Positions 46,956 to 58,865 of a stretch of 64,000 nucleotides of DNA are shown here, in pieces (position 1 is the first letter of the stretch; each line of letters starts with the position of its first letter). This stretch comes from Paguma larvata (Eukaryota > Chordata > Mammalia > Carnivora > Viverridae). Made by a program: the position numbers and the translations under genes. The notes under the pieces are model-generated. The model searched no databases and was not told where the DNA came from. It saw nothing but the letters and a program-made list of their open reading frames with translations. Location of the stretch: NCBI GenBank assembly GCA_030068075.1, contig CM057844.1, forward strand, positions 4,898,001 through 4,962,000, given 5' to 3'.

Positions 46956-47714
46956 AGCAGAACCCACAATGCAGTGGAGCAAACAGCAGCCCTGTGGTGT
47001 GGGGTGGAGCCACCGGTACCTACACCTTGGTACCAGTGCCCTGGGAAACAGAGCCTGGCTCTTTTGTGGGCATGTCCATGTGATGGGAGGATAGCTGTTT
47101 AGTCCATATACCTGCACAGAGGGTGAGGCCCTTGAACAGCAGAGACCCGTTACTGGTGGGGAGGTGGAATCGTGTACGCACACATGAATGATGCATGTGC
47201 ACCACAAAGAGCTTTTTGTAGAGGGGCGAGACTTCTAAGTAGTGATTAACCCCTTTCACTTCCAACACTTTCATTAAAGAAAAATCAACCAAGAATGAAA
47301 GTCCCAGCATAGTCCACAACAATCTAGAGGTTTTAACATATTTTGAATTTTAATGAATAAAAATTTTTGACTTAAAAAAATATTAGTTTAAGTTGCAGTG
47401 AAAATTCCCCTCATAAAATCCTTTTCTGATTCCGTGGCTCAGCACTGCTTTGGTTCCTCTCACTCTTTGTGTCTTCATTTCTTGGCCCCCCTTTTTTTTG
47501 ATCCCAAATTCCAAGAGTCGACCAGCGTTCTGGGCTTAAGCCTCTTCTTTTTTCACTCTATACTTGCCTCCTCAAGGCCTTGAACGGTGACGTGTGACTC
47601 CCACTCAAACCGTTTGTTTAGAGCTTCTTTCTTATTTCCACATTTGCCTTTTAAAATGCCTGCTTGTGATCTCATCTGACTTTCTAAGTGGTTTCTTAAT
47701 GATAACAAGGCCAT

Positions 47715-47934
47715 GGGGCGCCTGGGTGGCTCAGTTGGTTAAGTGGCCGACTTCGGCTCAGGTCATGATCTCGCGGTCTGTGAGTTCGAGCCCCGCGTCG
47801 GGCTCTGTGCTGACGGCTCAGAGCCTGGAGCCTGCTTCGAATTCTGTGTCTCCCTCTCTCTCTGCCCTACCCCTGCTCATACTCTGTCTCTATGTCTCTC
47901 AAAAATAAATAAACGTTAAAAAAATTTTTAAAAA
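47715..47934 (+). mobile_element. Young CAN-SINE with perfect 16-bp duplication
   Basis: Near-consensus throughout (ggggcgcctgggtggctcag, gagttcgagccccgcgtcgg). The flanks aatgataacaaggcca at 47698-47713 and 47935-47950 are identical. Confidence 0.96.
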
Positions 47935-48389
47935 AATGATAACAAGGCCAAAGCTTAGCTTATTTTCTTCCCTAACATCAGCTACTCCTCCTGACTTGAC
48001 TGCTTCTTTAACAGACTCATGTTCACGTGTGCAGTTTAAGCCCTCCTGGGCTCTTTGTCTCCTGTTCCTCCTGTGAACTGTCACTGAGCAAATCATGAAG
48101 GGGGCTTCCTCAATCCTGTTCCCTCCTTTTCCTTTGACCAGCATGCTCCTTGGAGCCCCATACCTGCTGTGTCATCCCTTTCTAACCTATACTGTACAGG
48201 TCATGCTGTCAAAACATTCTTTTCTCATAATAGTCCATAATTTGAAATTCTACCCTATTCCCTCCATTAATGTTGCCCTGTTGTGTTCCTATTGTACTCA
48301 CGGAAGGTACTTGGTAACACTTTAATTTGAGTTGAAATCTTCGAGGTTGTAGAGGGAATGTAATGGAGAATAGAGATCATATACTTTAT

Positions 48390-48615
48390 ACAGTACAGGA
48401 CCAGATGATAATATTTCAGGCTTTATTGATCACGTGGGCTCATTGTAGCTACTCAGCTCTGCCTTTCTAGTGAGAAAGCAGCCATGGATAGCAAGTAACA
48501 AATAAACATGACTATGTTCCCAAACAACTTTATGAAAATCACCTGATGGGCTGAATTTCGATGACAGGTCATAGTTTGCAGACTCCAATCTGTAACAATG
48601 TTTTGAACTCTTGGA
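48390..48615. mobile_element. hAT-Charlie relic
   Basis: Contains aggaccagatgataatattt, gctactcagctctgcctttc, agtgagaaagcagccatgga and tcatagtttgcagactcc, typical of a common hAT MITE. Confidence 0.6.
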
Positions 48616-48675
48616 AGCCAGGGCTTATTATAAGGCTAGATATTATTGACAAAGCTTTTAAATTTTGCACAAGAG

Positions 48676-48896
48676 GGGCACCTGGGTGGCTCAGTTGGTT
48701 GGATGGCTGACTTTGGCTTAGGTCATGATCTCACTGTCTGTGAGTTCAAGTCCCGCGTCGGGCTCTGTGCTGATGGCTTGTAGCCTGGAGCCTGCTTCGG
48801 ATTCCGTGTCTGCCTCTTTCTCTGCCCTTCCCCTGCTCATGCTGTGTCTCTCTGTCTCTCAAAAATAAATAAACGTTTAAAAAATAAATAAATAAA
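48676..48896 (+). mobile_element. Young CAN-SINE with 17-bp duplication
   Basis: A sense copy with gcacctgggtggctcagttg and an (AAAT)n-type tail. Flanks taaattttgcacaagag at 48659-48675 and 48897-48913 are identical. Confidence 0.95.
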
Positions 48897-50264
48897 TAAA
48901 TTTTGCACAAGAGATACATGTTAAATTTATGTGATTTTACCTTTATTATGTAAATTCTTTACATAATAGTTTGTCTGCCTACATTATTGGCATTTCACCC
49001 CTGGCAAGAGTGTGCTCTAAATTCTGAATTCCATTTAGGTCCTAAGTCCCATCTAAATTTCGTTCTGAAGTAGCTTGGGTCTGGTAGATAACTGCAGACT
49101 GCTTATGACCTAACTTCTGAGACATCTTTGTGCCTTGAAGCCAAAAAATATTTTCTTTACATTTTATAATTATTCTTCCATAAAATCTAATTTGAAGGCA
49201 TATATGTGAAATTTAAAATAAGAATGTTGCACATTTTAAAATACAAACTAGAGACACATCAAGGGGCAGGACTTTTAACATTGCATTCTATTGCCCTCTT
49301 GTGGTCAGTGATGAGTTTTTCTTTTATGGATGGCAAAATATGACTTCTTTCATAGTGATTTCTTTTTCAATTTTAAGGTATTCAGAGATTAATATTTAAG
49401 CCTAAAGGCCATTAAAGTTTCAAATGTACAGTCAGGAAGTGCATGTTTTCAGTGGGGTGGTAAGTAGTGTGTGTGTACACCAGAGAACAGTACATGGTGG
49501 CAGTTCAGATGTCTATGTGTGTGGCCTGGAAATAAATGCTGAGGAGGAGCCATGGGGGCAGAGAGGCTCCCGGCAGGGGCTAACCATGCAGGTCTCCTTG
49601 GACTGGATGGTTCAGTGAGTTGCAGGCAGTGGAAATAGATGTTAACTGAGTAGAGACGAGATTCAGCCTGAGTTTACTGCTACTCCCAACAGGCAGGCAA
49701 GTGGTGAGTGGTAGAAGCTTCAGGTAGGGTAGTTCTGGTCTCAGGGTCGCCCCACTGGAAATTTGTCTTGGTACTGGTTTTTTTCAGACTACCTTTTGTG
49801 ACCATTTGTAGGTCATGAAATCAACTTATCAAAAACTGGTATTTTTTTAAAATATTGGAATAGAATAAAATAGAATAGACCAAAACATTTCAGAGTGTAC
49901 TGTATATTATAAGGATTGATTTGTATTTCACTGTGAAACTTCTAAAATAACATTTATTCATGTATACACTATACACAAATGCATATATCCTTCTGTAAAA
50001 TGGCTGACTTAGGTTATGGGTCTAAAAATTTCAAAGCACTGCTCTAAAGGTCATTTGTTGATTCGGTTGTTTTGTTTGCTGTTAGTTTTGTTTTAAAGAA
50101 TAACTTTATTTTTTAAAAAGTGAATGTTCATTAGATGAATACAGGCTCAAGAAAATCACTCAAAATACTACCATTAAATAATCACTATTAATTTAAGAAC
50201 ATCATTCTAGATATTTTTATATGTTTATATTTGGCTCCTGGCCTGGCTAGGTGATAAGCAGATA

Positions 50265-50600
50265 AGAGACTGTAGAGAGGAGATGGGTAAAACAGGATAT
50301 AAACAGAGAGCAACCTGGCACACAGACAGAAGGGCTTACAGATGAGCTGATAGACATAATCAAACTGACAGGCAGGCATAGAAGAGCAGACAGGTGGGTG
50401 TAGACAGGCCAGCTGGCAGAGATGGAGGTGATCAGGGAGGTATAGAGGGACAGGTGCATAGGTACAGACAGATAGACACACAGAGAATTTGGCAGGCAAG
50501 TATAGGTGGACAGGCAGGCAGCCAACCTTGGACAGAGACAGGTAAAGGTAAAACCAGACAGAGGTTGACTGAGGTGAAGATAGATGCAAGAGAGAGTATG
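50265..50600. repeat. Degenerate CAGA/CAGG-rich minisatellite-like tract
   Basis: Many scattered gacagac, acaggcaggc and agatagac units on the plus strand over 330 bp, with no constant period. Open frames across it are a by-product of this composition. Confidence 0.6.
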
Positions 50601-51639
50601 TAGAAGTGCTGAGGTGGGGATGAGGGACTGAAGAGAACTTTATGACAATAGTATCTTTAATTCTTAATGATTCTTAATGCATTTTTAATGAAGAGCTCTG
50701 AATTTTATTTGAATTTAACCAAAGAAAAGAAAATAAAGTGAAACAGAAAGAATTGTTGAAATTCAATAAATATTCCTTTATGACTAATTACTAAAAGATT
50801 TGTCTGTAATGAAAGATTATAATCACTTTAAGGTGTTAGAATCACTTTTTAACCCCATGGTGTAATTTTAGATTTACACCATAATAGATTTCTTAAGAAA
50901 TATGAAAAAATTATCAGCCTTGTATTTTTTCAGTCTCCTCTCCCCATCTACTTATTTCCATTATTTGCAGTCATTTTGGGAATCCTAATGTGCAGAGTTG
51001 TTTAGTTTTAATTCTGAATTTAGATAGACTCTTTCCGCCTGGTGTCCTCAGTTCTAAAATACTTACTTTGATTGACTTCTTGGATGGCCTTGTTTTGTCA
51101 CTGTGTGGGTGTTTTCAAGATGTCTTCAGGCTCTATTCTCTGAGTCTCTTTTATGATGAGGAATGTTTTTTTTTTGTGTTTCCTTGTGAATAACAGTTTA
51201 GCTGGGTATAATAATTTCAGGTCACTCTTTCTTCCAGTTAGGAATATGTAAGTCAAAACTTGTCTAGAGCTTCCAGTATGAATACCTTCAACATGCTTAA
51301 AGTAATAAAAGGCAAGCTTGAAAATGTTTCTCGGGAATAAGAATTTGTAACAGATGACTAAGCAGATATGAATAAGAAGATAAAATTCTGAAAATGAAAA
51401 AAATGTAATAATTGAAATAGCAAAGGAGAACCTCAAATTGGGGTAAGTTTAATAGCTGATTAGGTACAGCTGAGGACAGAATAAATGGGATGACTGATCT
51501 AAAGAAATAATCCTGAGTGTCTCTCAGAGAGACAAAGATGAAAAATATGAGAAGTTGAGACATGGAGAATACAGCAAGATGGTAGGAAGGATGTATTCCA
51601 CTATCATTATTTTTTTGTCTACTGTTCTGGAAAGTCACT

Positions 51640-52245
51640 GAGAATATCCTACTCTGACTGTAGATTGGTCTATTTATTTTCTTGCAAGTCTGTCAGTATT
51701 TGCTATGTATATATATTTGAGGGAAAATTAATAATCTCAGTACAGATTCAGAAATGTTGTATGTTCCTTTGAATTGAGTCTTTCACCCATAAGAATTTAT
51801 TCTCTTGATATCTAGTAATGCTTTTTTTTTTCTTCAGAGTCAATCTGGCCTATTTTTTTTTAATTTTTGAAATTTATTTATTTTTGAGAAAAAGAGAGCA
51901 CAAGCAGGGGAGAAGGAGAGAGAAAGGGAGACATAGAATCTGAAGCAGGCTCCAAGCTTTGAGCCATCAGAACAGAGCCTGATGAGGGGCTTGAACCCAT
52001 GAACTGTGAGATCATGACATGAGCTGAAGTCAGACGCTTAACCAACAGAGCCACCCAGGTGCCCCAATCTTGCCTATTCTTAATAAAGCTCTACTAGTTT
52101 GCTTTTGGTTAGTGTTTGCATGCTGTATCTTTTTCTAACTTTTTACTTTCAACCACCCCATATCCATATGTTTTGGGATATCCTCTAATAAACGGTGTAT
52201 AATTGTTTTAATAGTTTTTAAAATTGAACCTTATCATTTCTGTCT
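51640..52245 (-). mobile_element. Old LINE-1 ORF2 (5' part), antisense, left piece
   Basis: Blocks such as ctgactgtagattggtctat, tttgaattgagtctttcacc, gtgtttgcatgctgtatctt and ctttttactttcaaccaccc are the complement of the endonuclease region of an old L1. It continues at 58866 beyond the nested insertions. Confidence 0.65.
51855..52064 (-). mobile_element. CAN-SINE with 14-bp duplication
   Basis: An antisense copy ending gagccacccaggtgcccc. Flanks caatctggcctatt (51841-51854) and caatcttgcctatt (52065-52078) differ at one base. Confidence 0.94.
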
Positions 52246-52275
52246 GTAAAATTTTTTCTTAATGTTTATTTATTT
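52246..52275 (-). mobile_element. Tail of a CAN-SINE, separated from its body by an L1
   Basis: gtaaaattttttcttaatg and then tttatttattt. It is the A tail of the SINE whose body is at 58655-58865. The SINE's own duplication is catttctgtct at 52235-52245 and catttccgtct at 58866-58876. Confidence 0.8.
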
Positions 52276-52503
52276 ATTTATTTGTTTATTTATTTATAAT
52301 TTATTGTCAAATTGGTTACCATACAACACCCAGTGCTCATCCCAACAAGTGCCCTCCTCTGTGCCCATCACCCACTCTCCCCACTCCCACAAACTCTTCT
52401 CCCCTCAGTTTGTTCTTAGTCTTTGAGAGTCTCTTATGTTATGTCTTCCTCCTTCTCTGTGGCTTTTTTTTCCTTCCCCTCTTCCCTCCTGCCTGGTTTT
52501 CTG

Positions 52504-55500
52504 TTAGGTCTCCCAAAGCCCACCTATGCGTGGAAACATACGGTATCTGTCTTTCTCTGCCTGACTTACTTCACTCAGCATAATGTCCTCCAGTTCCATC
52601 CATGTTGCCACACATGGCCAGATTTCATTCTTTCTCATTGCTGCATAGTATTCCATTGTGTATATATATATATATATATATACCACATCTTCTTTATCCA
52701 TTCATCAGTTGATGGACACTTAGTCTTGTTCCATGATTTGGCTATTGTCGAAAGTGCTGCTATGAACATCGGGGTACACATGCCCCTATGCATCAGCAGT
52801 CCTGTATCTCTTGGGTAGATTCCTAACAGTGCTATTGCTGGGTCATAGGGTAATTCTATTTTCATTTTTTTGATGAACCTCCACACCATTCTCCAGAGCG
52901 GCTGCACCAGTTTGCATTCCCACCAACAGTGCATGAGGGTGCCTGTTTCTTCACATCCTCGCCAGCATCTATAGTTTCCTGATTTGTTCATTTTAGCCAC
53001 TCTGACTGGTGTGAGGTGGTATCAGTGTGGTTTTGATTTGTGTTTCCCTGATGATAAGTGACATTGAGCATCGTTTCATATGTCTGTTGGCCATCTGAAT
53101 GTCTTCTTTGGAGAAGTGTCTATTCATATCTTCTGCCCATTTCTTCACTGGATTATTCGTTTTTCGGGTGTGGAGTTTGGTAAGTTCTTTATAGATTTTA
53201 GATACTAGTCCTTTATCCGATATGTCATTTGTGAATATCTTTTCCCATTCCATTGGTTGCCTTCAGTTTTGTTGGTTGTTTCTTTTGCCGTGCAGAAGCT
53301 TTTTATCTTGATGAGATCCCAGTAGTTCATTTTTGCTTTTAATTCCCTTGCCTTTGAAGATGTGTCCAGTAAGAAATTGGTGCATCTTAGGTCAAAGAGG
53401 CTTTTTCCTGCTTTCTCCTCTAGGATTTTGATGGTTTCCTGTCTCACATTCAGGTCCTTCATCCATTTAGAGTTTATTTTTGTGAGTGGTGTAAGGAAGT
53501 GGTCTAGTTTCATTCTTTTGTATGTAGCTGTCCAGTTCTCCCAGCACCATTTATTAAAGAGGCTGTCTTTTTTCCATTGGATACATTTTCCCGCTTTGTC
53601 AAAGATTAGTTGGCCATATACTTGCGGGTCCATTTCTGAGTTTTCTATTCTATTCCATTGGTCTATGTGTCTGTTTTTGTGCCAATACCATACAGTCTTG
53701 ATGACTACCGCTTTGTAGTAGAGGTTGAAGTCTGAGATTGTGATGCCTCCCGCCTTGGTTTTATTCTTCAGTATTACTTTGGCTATTTGGGGTCTTTTGT
53801 GATTCCATACAAATTTTAGGGTTGTCTGCTCTAGCTTTGAGAAGAATTCTGGTGCAATTTTGATTGGGATTGCATTGAATGTGTAGATTGCTCTGGGTAG
53901 TATTGCCGTTTTGACAATATTTATTCTTCCAATCCATGAGCATGGGATGTTTTTCCATTTCCTTGTGTCTTCCTCAATTTCCTTCATAAGTTTTTTATAG
54001 TTTTCAGCGTAAAGGTCTTTTACATCTTTGGTTAGGTTTATTCCTAAGTATTTTGTGGTTTTTGGTACAATTGTGAAAGGGATTCGCTTCTTTATTTCTC
54101 TTTCTATTGCTTCATTGTTGGTGTATAGAAATGCCACTGATTTCTGTACATTGATTTTGTACCCTGCAACTTTGCCAAATTCATGGATCAGTTCTAGTAT
54201 TCTTTTGGTGGATTCTGTCGGATTTTCCATGTAAAGTATCATTTCATCTGCAAAATGTGAGAGTTTGACTTCCTCCTTGCCAATCTTGATGCCTTTTATT
54301 TTGTTTTGTTGTCTGATTGCTGATGCTAGGACTTCCAACACTATGTTAAATAGCAGTGGTGAGAGTGGACACCCCTGTCGTGTTCCTGATCTTAGGGCAA
54401 AGGCTCTCAGTTTTTCCCCTTTGAGGATGATATATGCTGTGGGCTTTTCATATATGGCTTTTATGATGTTTAAGTATGTTCCTTCTATTCCAACTTTCTC
54501 ACGGGTTTTTATTAGGAAAGGGTGCTGTATTTTGTCAAATGCTGTTTCTGCATCGAACAGGATCATATGGTTCTTATCTTTTCTTTTGTTAATGTGATGT
54601 ATCACATTGATTGATTTGCAAATGTTGAACCAGCCCTGTAACCCAGGGATGAATCCTACTTGATCATGGTGAATAATTCTTTTTAGATGCTGTTGGATTT
54701 GATTTACTAGTATCTTGTTGAGAATTTTTGCATCCATATTCATCAGGGATATTGGCCTGTAATTCTCTTTCTTTGCTGGGTCTTTATCTAGTTTGGGAAT
54801 CAAAGTGATGCTGGCTTCATAGAATGAGTCCGGTATTTTTCCTTCCATTTCAGTTTTTTTGGAACAGCTTGAGGAGGATAGGTATTAAGTCTGTTTTAAA
54901 TGTCTTGTAAGATTCCGCAGGGAAGCCATCTGGTCCAGGGCTTTTATCTGATGGGAGATTTTTGATAACTGATTCAACTTCTTCACTAGTTATGGGTCTG
55001 TTCAAATTTTCTATTTCTTCCCGTTTGAGTTTTGGTAGCATGTGGCTATTTAGGAATTTGTCCATTTCTTCCAGGTTGCTGAGTTAGGTGGCATATAATT
55101 TTTTATAGAATTCTCTGACAATTCCTTGTATTTCTGAGGGCTTGGTTGTAATTACTCCCTTTTCATTCACGATTTTATCTATTTGAGTTCTCTCTCTTCT
55201 TTTTGAGAAGCCTGGCTAGAGGTTTGTCTATTTTGTTTATTTTTTCAAAGAACCACCTCTTGGTTTCATTGATCTGTTCACTACTTTTTCTGTTTCCATA
55301 TGATTTATTTGTGCCCTGATCTTTGTTATTTCTCTCTTTCTACTGGGTTTGGGTTGTTTTAGTTGTTCTGCTTCTAGTTCTTTTAGGTGTGCTGTTAGAA
55401 TTCGTGTTATTGATTTTTCTTGTTTCTTGAGGTGGGCCTGGATTGCAATATATTTCCCTCTCAGGACTGCCTTTGCCACATCCCAGAGCATTTGGATTGT

Positions 55501-56350
55501 TGTATTTTCATTTTCATTTGTTTCCATGTATTTTTTAATTTCTTCTCGGATTGCTTGGTTGACCCACTCGTCTTTTAGTAGGTTGTTCCTTAGCCTCCAT
55601 GTTTTTGGATATTTTCCAGATTTTTCCTGTGGTTGATTTCAACTTTCAAAGCATTGTGGTCTGAAATTGTGCCTGGTATGATCTCAGTTCTTTTATATTT
55701 ATTCAGGGATTCCTTGTGCCCCAAAGTATGGGGCTTCCAGCTTTCTTCTGTCTTCTCTCTTGGAAAATGTACCGTGTGCAGTTGTAAATTCCTTTGCTTC
55801 TGGATGAAGGACCCTGAAGATGTCTGTTAGGCCCATCTGTTCTAATGTGTCGTTCAGGGCCATTGTTTCTGTGGTGATTTTCTGTTTTGTGGATCTATCC
55901 AATGCTGAGAGTAGAGTGTTAAGGTCCCCTACTATTAGGACATTTTTATCGATAAGGTTGCTTATGTTCGTAATTAGTCATTTTACAAATTTGGGTGCCC
56001 CAAAATTTGGCACGTAGATATTTATAATTGTTAGCTCTGCCTGCTAGATGGTCCCTGTGATTATTATATAATGTCCTTCTTCATCTCTTATTACATCGTT
56101 CGTTTTGAAGTCTAGTTTGTCTGATATAAATGTGGCTATTCCAGCTTTCTTCTGTCTTCCAGTAGCATGGTAGGTAGTTCTCCATCCACTCACTTACAAT
56201 CTGAAGGTGTCCTCAGGTTTAAGATGAGTCTCTTGAAGACAGCAAATAGATGGATCTTGTTTTTTAATTCACTCTGTTACTCTGTGTCTTTTGATTGGTG
56301 CATTTAGTCCATTTACATTCAGTGTTGATATTGAAAAATAAGGGCTTATA
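52504..56350 (-). pseudogene. LINE-1 ORF2 (endonuclease, reverse transcriptase), multiply broken
   Basis: The endonuclease part is at 56350-55700: GDLN replaces the usual GDFN near 55910, and the SRIDH-type catalytic block is destroyed after HGTFSKRED. The middle is at 55527-55237. The RT begins at 55065 ([10 protein letters not shown]) and continues in a 547-codon open stretch from 54848 to 53205. That stretch has [11 protein letters not shown] and [12 protein letters not shown], but the catalytic FADD box reads FADE, with the second aspartate codon changed at 54243-54245. The cysteine-rich tail, [14 protein letters not shown], lies near 52940, and the end is at 52504. Several frame breaks separate the parts. 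Confidence 0.9.
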
Positions 56351-56423
56351 GTCACTGTGTTATCTGTAGGTTTCATGTTTGTAAGGCTGTCTCTGGTAGT
56401 TTGTGTTCTTTGCAACCTTTCCT

Positions 56424-57313
56424 TCATAGAGTGCCCCTCAGGATCTCTTGTAATGCTTGCTTGTTTGTGATGAATTCCTTCAATTTTTGTTTGTTTGGGA
56501 AAACCTTGATCTCTCCTATTCTGAATGACAGGCTAGCCAGATATAGGATTCTTGGTTGCATATCCTTCCTGCTCATCACATTGAAGATATACTGCCATTC
56601 CTTTCTTGTTTGCCAAGTTTCTGTAGATAAGTCTGCTACAACTGTTATGTGTCTGCCTTTGTATGTTAGTGCCCGTTTTTCCCTAGCTGCTTTCAGAATT
56701 CTCTCACCGTGTTTATATTTTGCCAGTTTCACTATGATGTGTTGTGCAGAAGGTCTATTCAAGTTACGTCTGAGGGGAGTTCTCTGTGCCTCTTGGATTT
56801 CCATGCCCATTTCCTTCCTCATGTTGTGGAAGTTCTCAGCAATGATTTGTTCAAGTACCCCTTCGACTCCTTTCTCCCTCTCTTCTTCCTCTGGAATTCC
56901 ATGATACGGATATTGTTTCGTTTGAGTGCATCACTCAGCTCTCGAATTCTCCTTTCCTGTTCCTGGATCAGCTTCTCTCTCTTTTTATCTGCTTCCTCTT
57001 TTTCCATAATTTTATCTTCTAATTCATGTACTCTCTCTTCTGCCTCTTCAGTCCGCACTGTGAGTGCCTCCAGTTTGTTTTGCAATTCATTCAAGGCCTT
57101 TTGTAATTCTTCCTGACCGTTTTTAAGGTCCTTGAAATCTGTCGCACGGGACCCCTTGCATTCATCTATGCTTTTTTTAAGCCCAGCAATTAGTTTTATG
57201 ATTATCATTCTATATTCATGTTCTGTTATGTTGCTTATATCTGTTTTCATCAATTCTTGAGCTGTCACTACTTCCTGTAGATTCTTTTGAGGAGAATTCT
57301 TCCGTTTTGTCAT
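56424..57313 (-). pseudogene. LINE-1 ORF1, frameshifted
   Basis: Product family: the L1 RNA-binding trimeric chaperone. The start codon is at 57311-57313 (MTKRKNSPQKNL). The first frame runs to 56819 and contains a heptad-rich coiled coil (LQNKLEALTVRTEEAEERVH, then EKEEADKKREKLIQE). The second frame (56822-56424) holds the RRM and C-terminal part (REKRALTYKGRHITVVADLS, then RKEWQYIFNVM). A single frame break near 56820 joins the two. The total length of about 296 codons is usual for the family. Not functional as it stands. Confidence 0.88.
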
Positions 57314-58654
57314 TTTGGCTATGTGTGTTTTGGATTGTTTCTTGAAGTCGCCCTGGAAAAGGAAACAGACTGACAGACTAACAAAAAACAAAAATACTCA
57401 AACGTACCGACAAATGATACATACAAGCAGTTCACAACAGAAAAAAGAACAACAAATGACTCTCTGAGGGCAACGTCTTGAAGTACCAGCTACACATTAA
57501 GGACTGGGTGTGCAGTGTGCTGTTGGCAGAACGTATACAGAGAGAATAATGACAGGTGCGGAGGGAGGGGGCGGGGAGAAGAAAATGGGCTTTGCCCAGG
57601 TAGAGCGACTAAAGGGCTTAATCCAGACTGAGAGAAATCAGAATAAGGACGGATGCAAGGAAAAAGGAATGAAGATAGGTGTTGCCCAGATGAACTTATG
57701 TAGCCTGGTTATTCCAGAGAGAGAGAGACAGGGAAGTACAGAAGGGGGTGTAGAACATGCCTTGAGAGAATGGGTTAAAAGTCTGTTTAAGCCAGCCAAT
57801 ACCCTGGATAGCTAGCTCAGGGGTGGGGTCGATAAGGAGAAAGGGGAGCATATATTTAAAAACTAAGAAATGACCTGGAGTTACTCCAGGCAGCAGTCTG
57901 AATTTGGCATCAGTAGCTCTCTGCTGAAAGGTGTCACTCCTGTGGGGAGGGGCGTGGTTTGGTGTAGGCGGGTCCAGCCTCCACTGCCACAGGGATGGCT
58001 TTGGGGGTGACTTCCTGGGGCCAGTGTTTGTGGTCTTATGAGACAGCAATGGTGTCTCTCCAGTCCCTCTTCCCAGTCCCCGCACCTCGTCCCTTTATTT
58101 CTCTCCTCGCTCTGCCACTGGGTGCCGGCACAGTGCGGTTTGCTGGGCGTTAGTGCGCTGCGGGCACTCTCCCCGCCTGCTACACCAAGCTTCGCTGCAA
58201 ATTGTGTGCCTGGGTTAGAAGCCATTGGCAGGCGGCGGGCGCCTCTGTGTGATGCAGACTGACTGGGCTGCCACTGGCATCCTGGCGGGAGGAGAGTTCT
58301 GCTCAGAGTTCTGCTGTTAGCAAAAGAACTTCTCTTCTAAAGCCCTGCACTTAGGGACTGGATGGTGGTGTTCTCACCCTCTTTGTGCCCTCTTGTTTGG
58401 AGGTGGCCAGCTCTGCACTTTCTGGGTTTCTTGGAAGACAGCTCCCCCTACCCTCAGCTCTGTATCCTAGTTCCTTTTATCCGCTTCAGGTTAAACTCAT
58501 GGTTCCTGGGGCGTTCTCTGGGTTTCGCTTTCTGTTCCTTGCAGATTGCAACCCCTTTGCTCTCCGACTCTTAGTGTTGAGAGCCCTTTGATTTCAGTAC
58601 TTTTTGGTTTGAAAGAAAAGGGGTATACTGGGTCCCCCTACTCCTCCGTAATCC

Positions 58655-58865
58655 TCTTAATGTTTATTTATTTTTGAGAGAGAGAGAGTAAGAGAGTGAG
58701 AGAGTGAAAGGAGGAGGGCAGACAGAGAGGCACCAAATCTGAGGCAGGCTTCAGGCTCTGAGCTGTCGGCACAGAGCCCAACGTGGGCTTCAAACTCATG
58801 GACTGTGAGATCATAATCTGAGCCGAAGTCAGATGCTTAACCAACTGAGCCACCTAGGTGGCCTA
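58655..58865 (-). mobile_element. CAN-SINE body, tail displaced by L1 insertion
   Basis: An antisense copy from tgtttatttatttttgagag to tgagccacctaggtggcc. Its tail is at 52246-52275, 6.4 kb away, because the full-length L1 inserted there. Confidence 0.92.

Larger units (their letters stand above)
52276..58654 (-). mobile_element. Full-length LINE-1, about 6.4 kb, inactivated
   Basis: From 5' to 3' on the minus strand: a G+C-rich 5'UTR (about 58654-57320), ORF1 (57313-56424, frameshifted), ORF2 (about 56350-52504, broken) and a 3'UTR ending in a T-rich (TTTA)n run at 52276-52305. The target duplication tcttaatgtttatttattt is perfect over 19 bp (52257-52275 and 58655-58673). The target is the A tail of a CAN-SINE. 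It lies antisense to RALGAPA2. Young enough to keep long frames, it is nevertheless dead. Confidence 0.93.

Noticed and set aside
47715..47934. tRNA-like heads of the SINEs, with A-box and B-box sequences
   Set aside because: They are the Pol III promoter parts of CAN-SINEs. They lack a proper acceptor stem and anticodon arm and recur in about 23 copies, so they are not tRNA genes. The recurring peptide starting MAQSVE is also from these SINEs.
50188..50589. A 133-codon minus-strand frame rich in Cys, Leu and Tyr
   Set aside because: It is the complement of a degenerate CAGA/CAGG repeat, so its composition explains the lack of stops.
53205..54848. A 547-codon open frame on the minus strand, the longest in the window
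   Set aside because: It is the reverse-transcriptase part of a LINE-1 ORF2 and not a host gene or a new reverse-transcriptase system. It lies between L1 5'UTR and 3'UTR and has an L1 target duplication.
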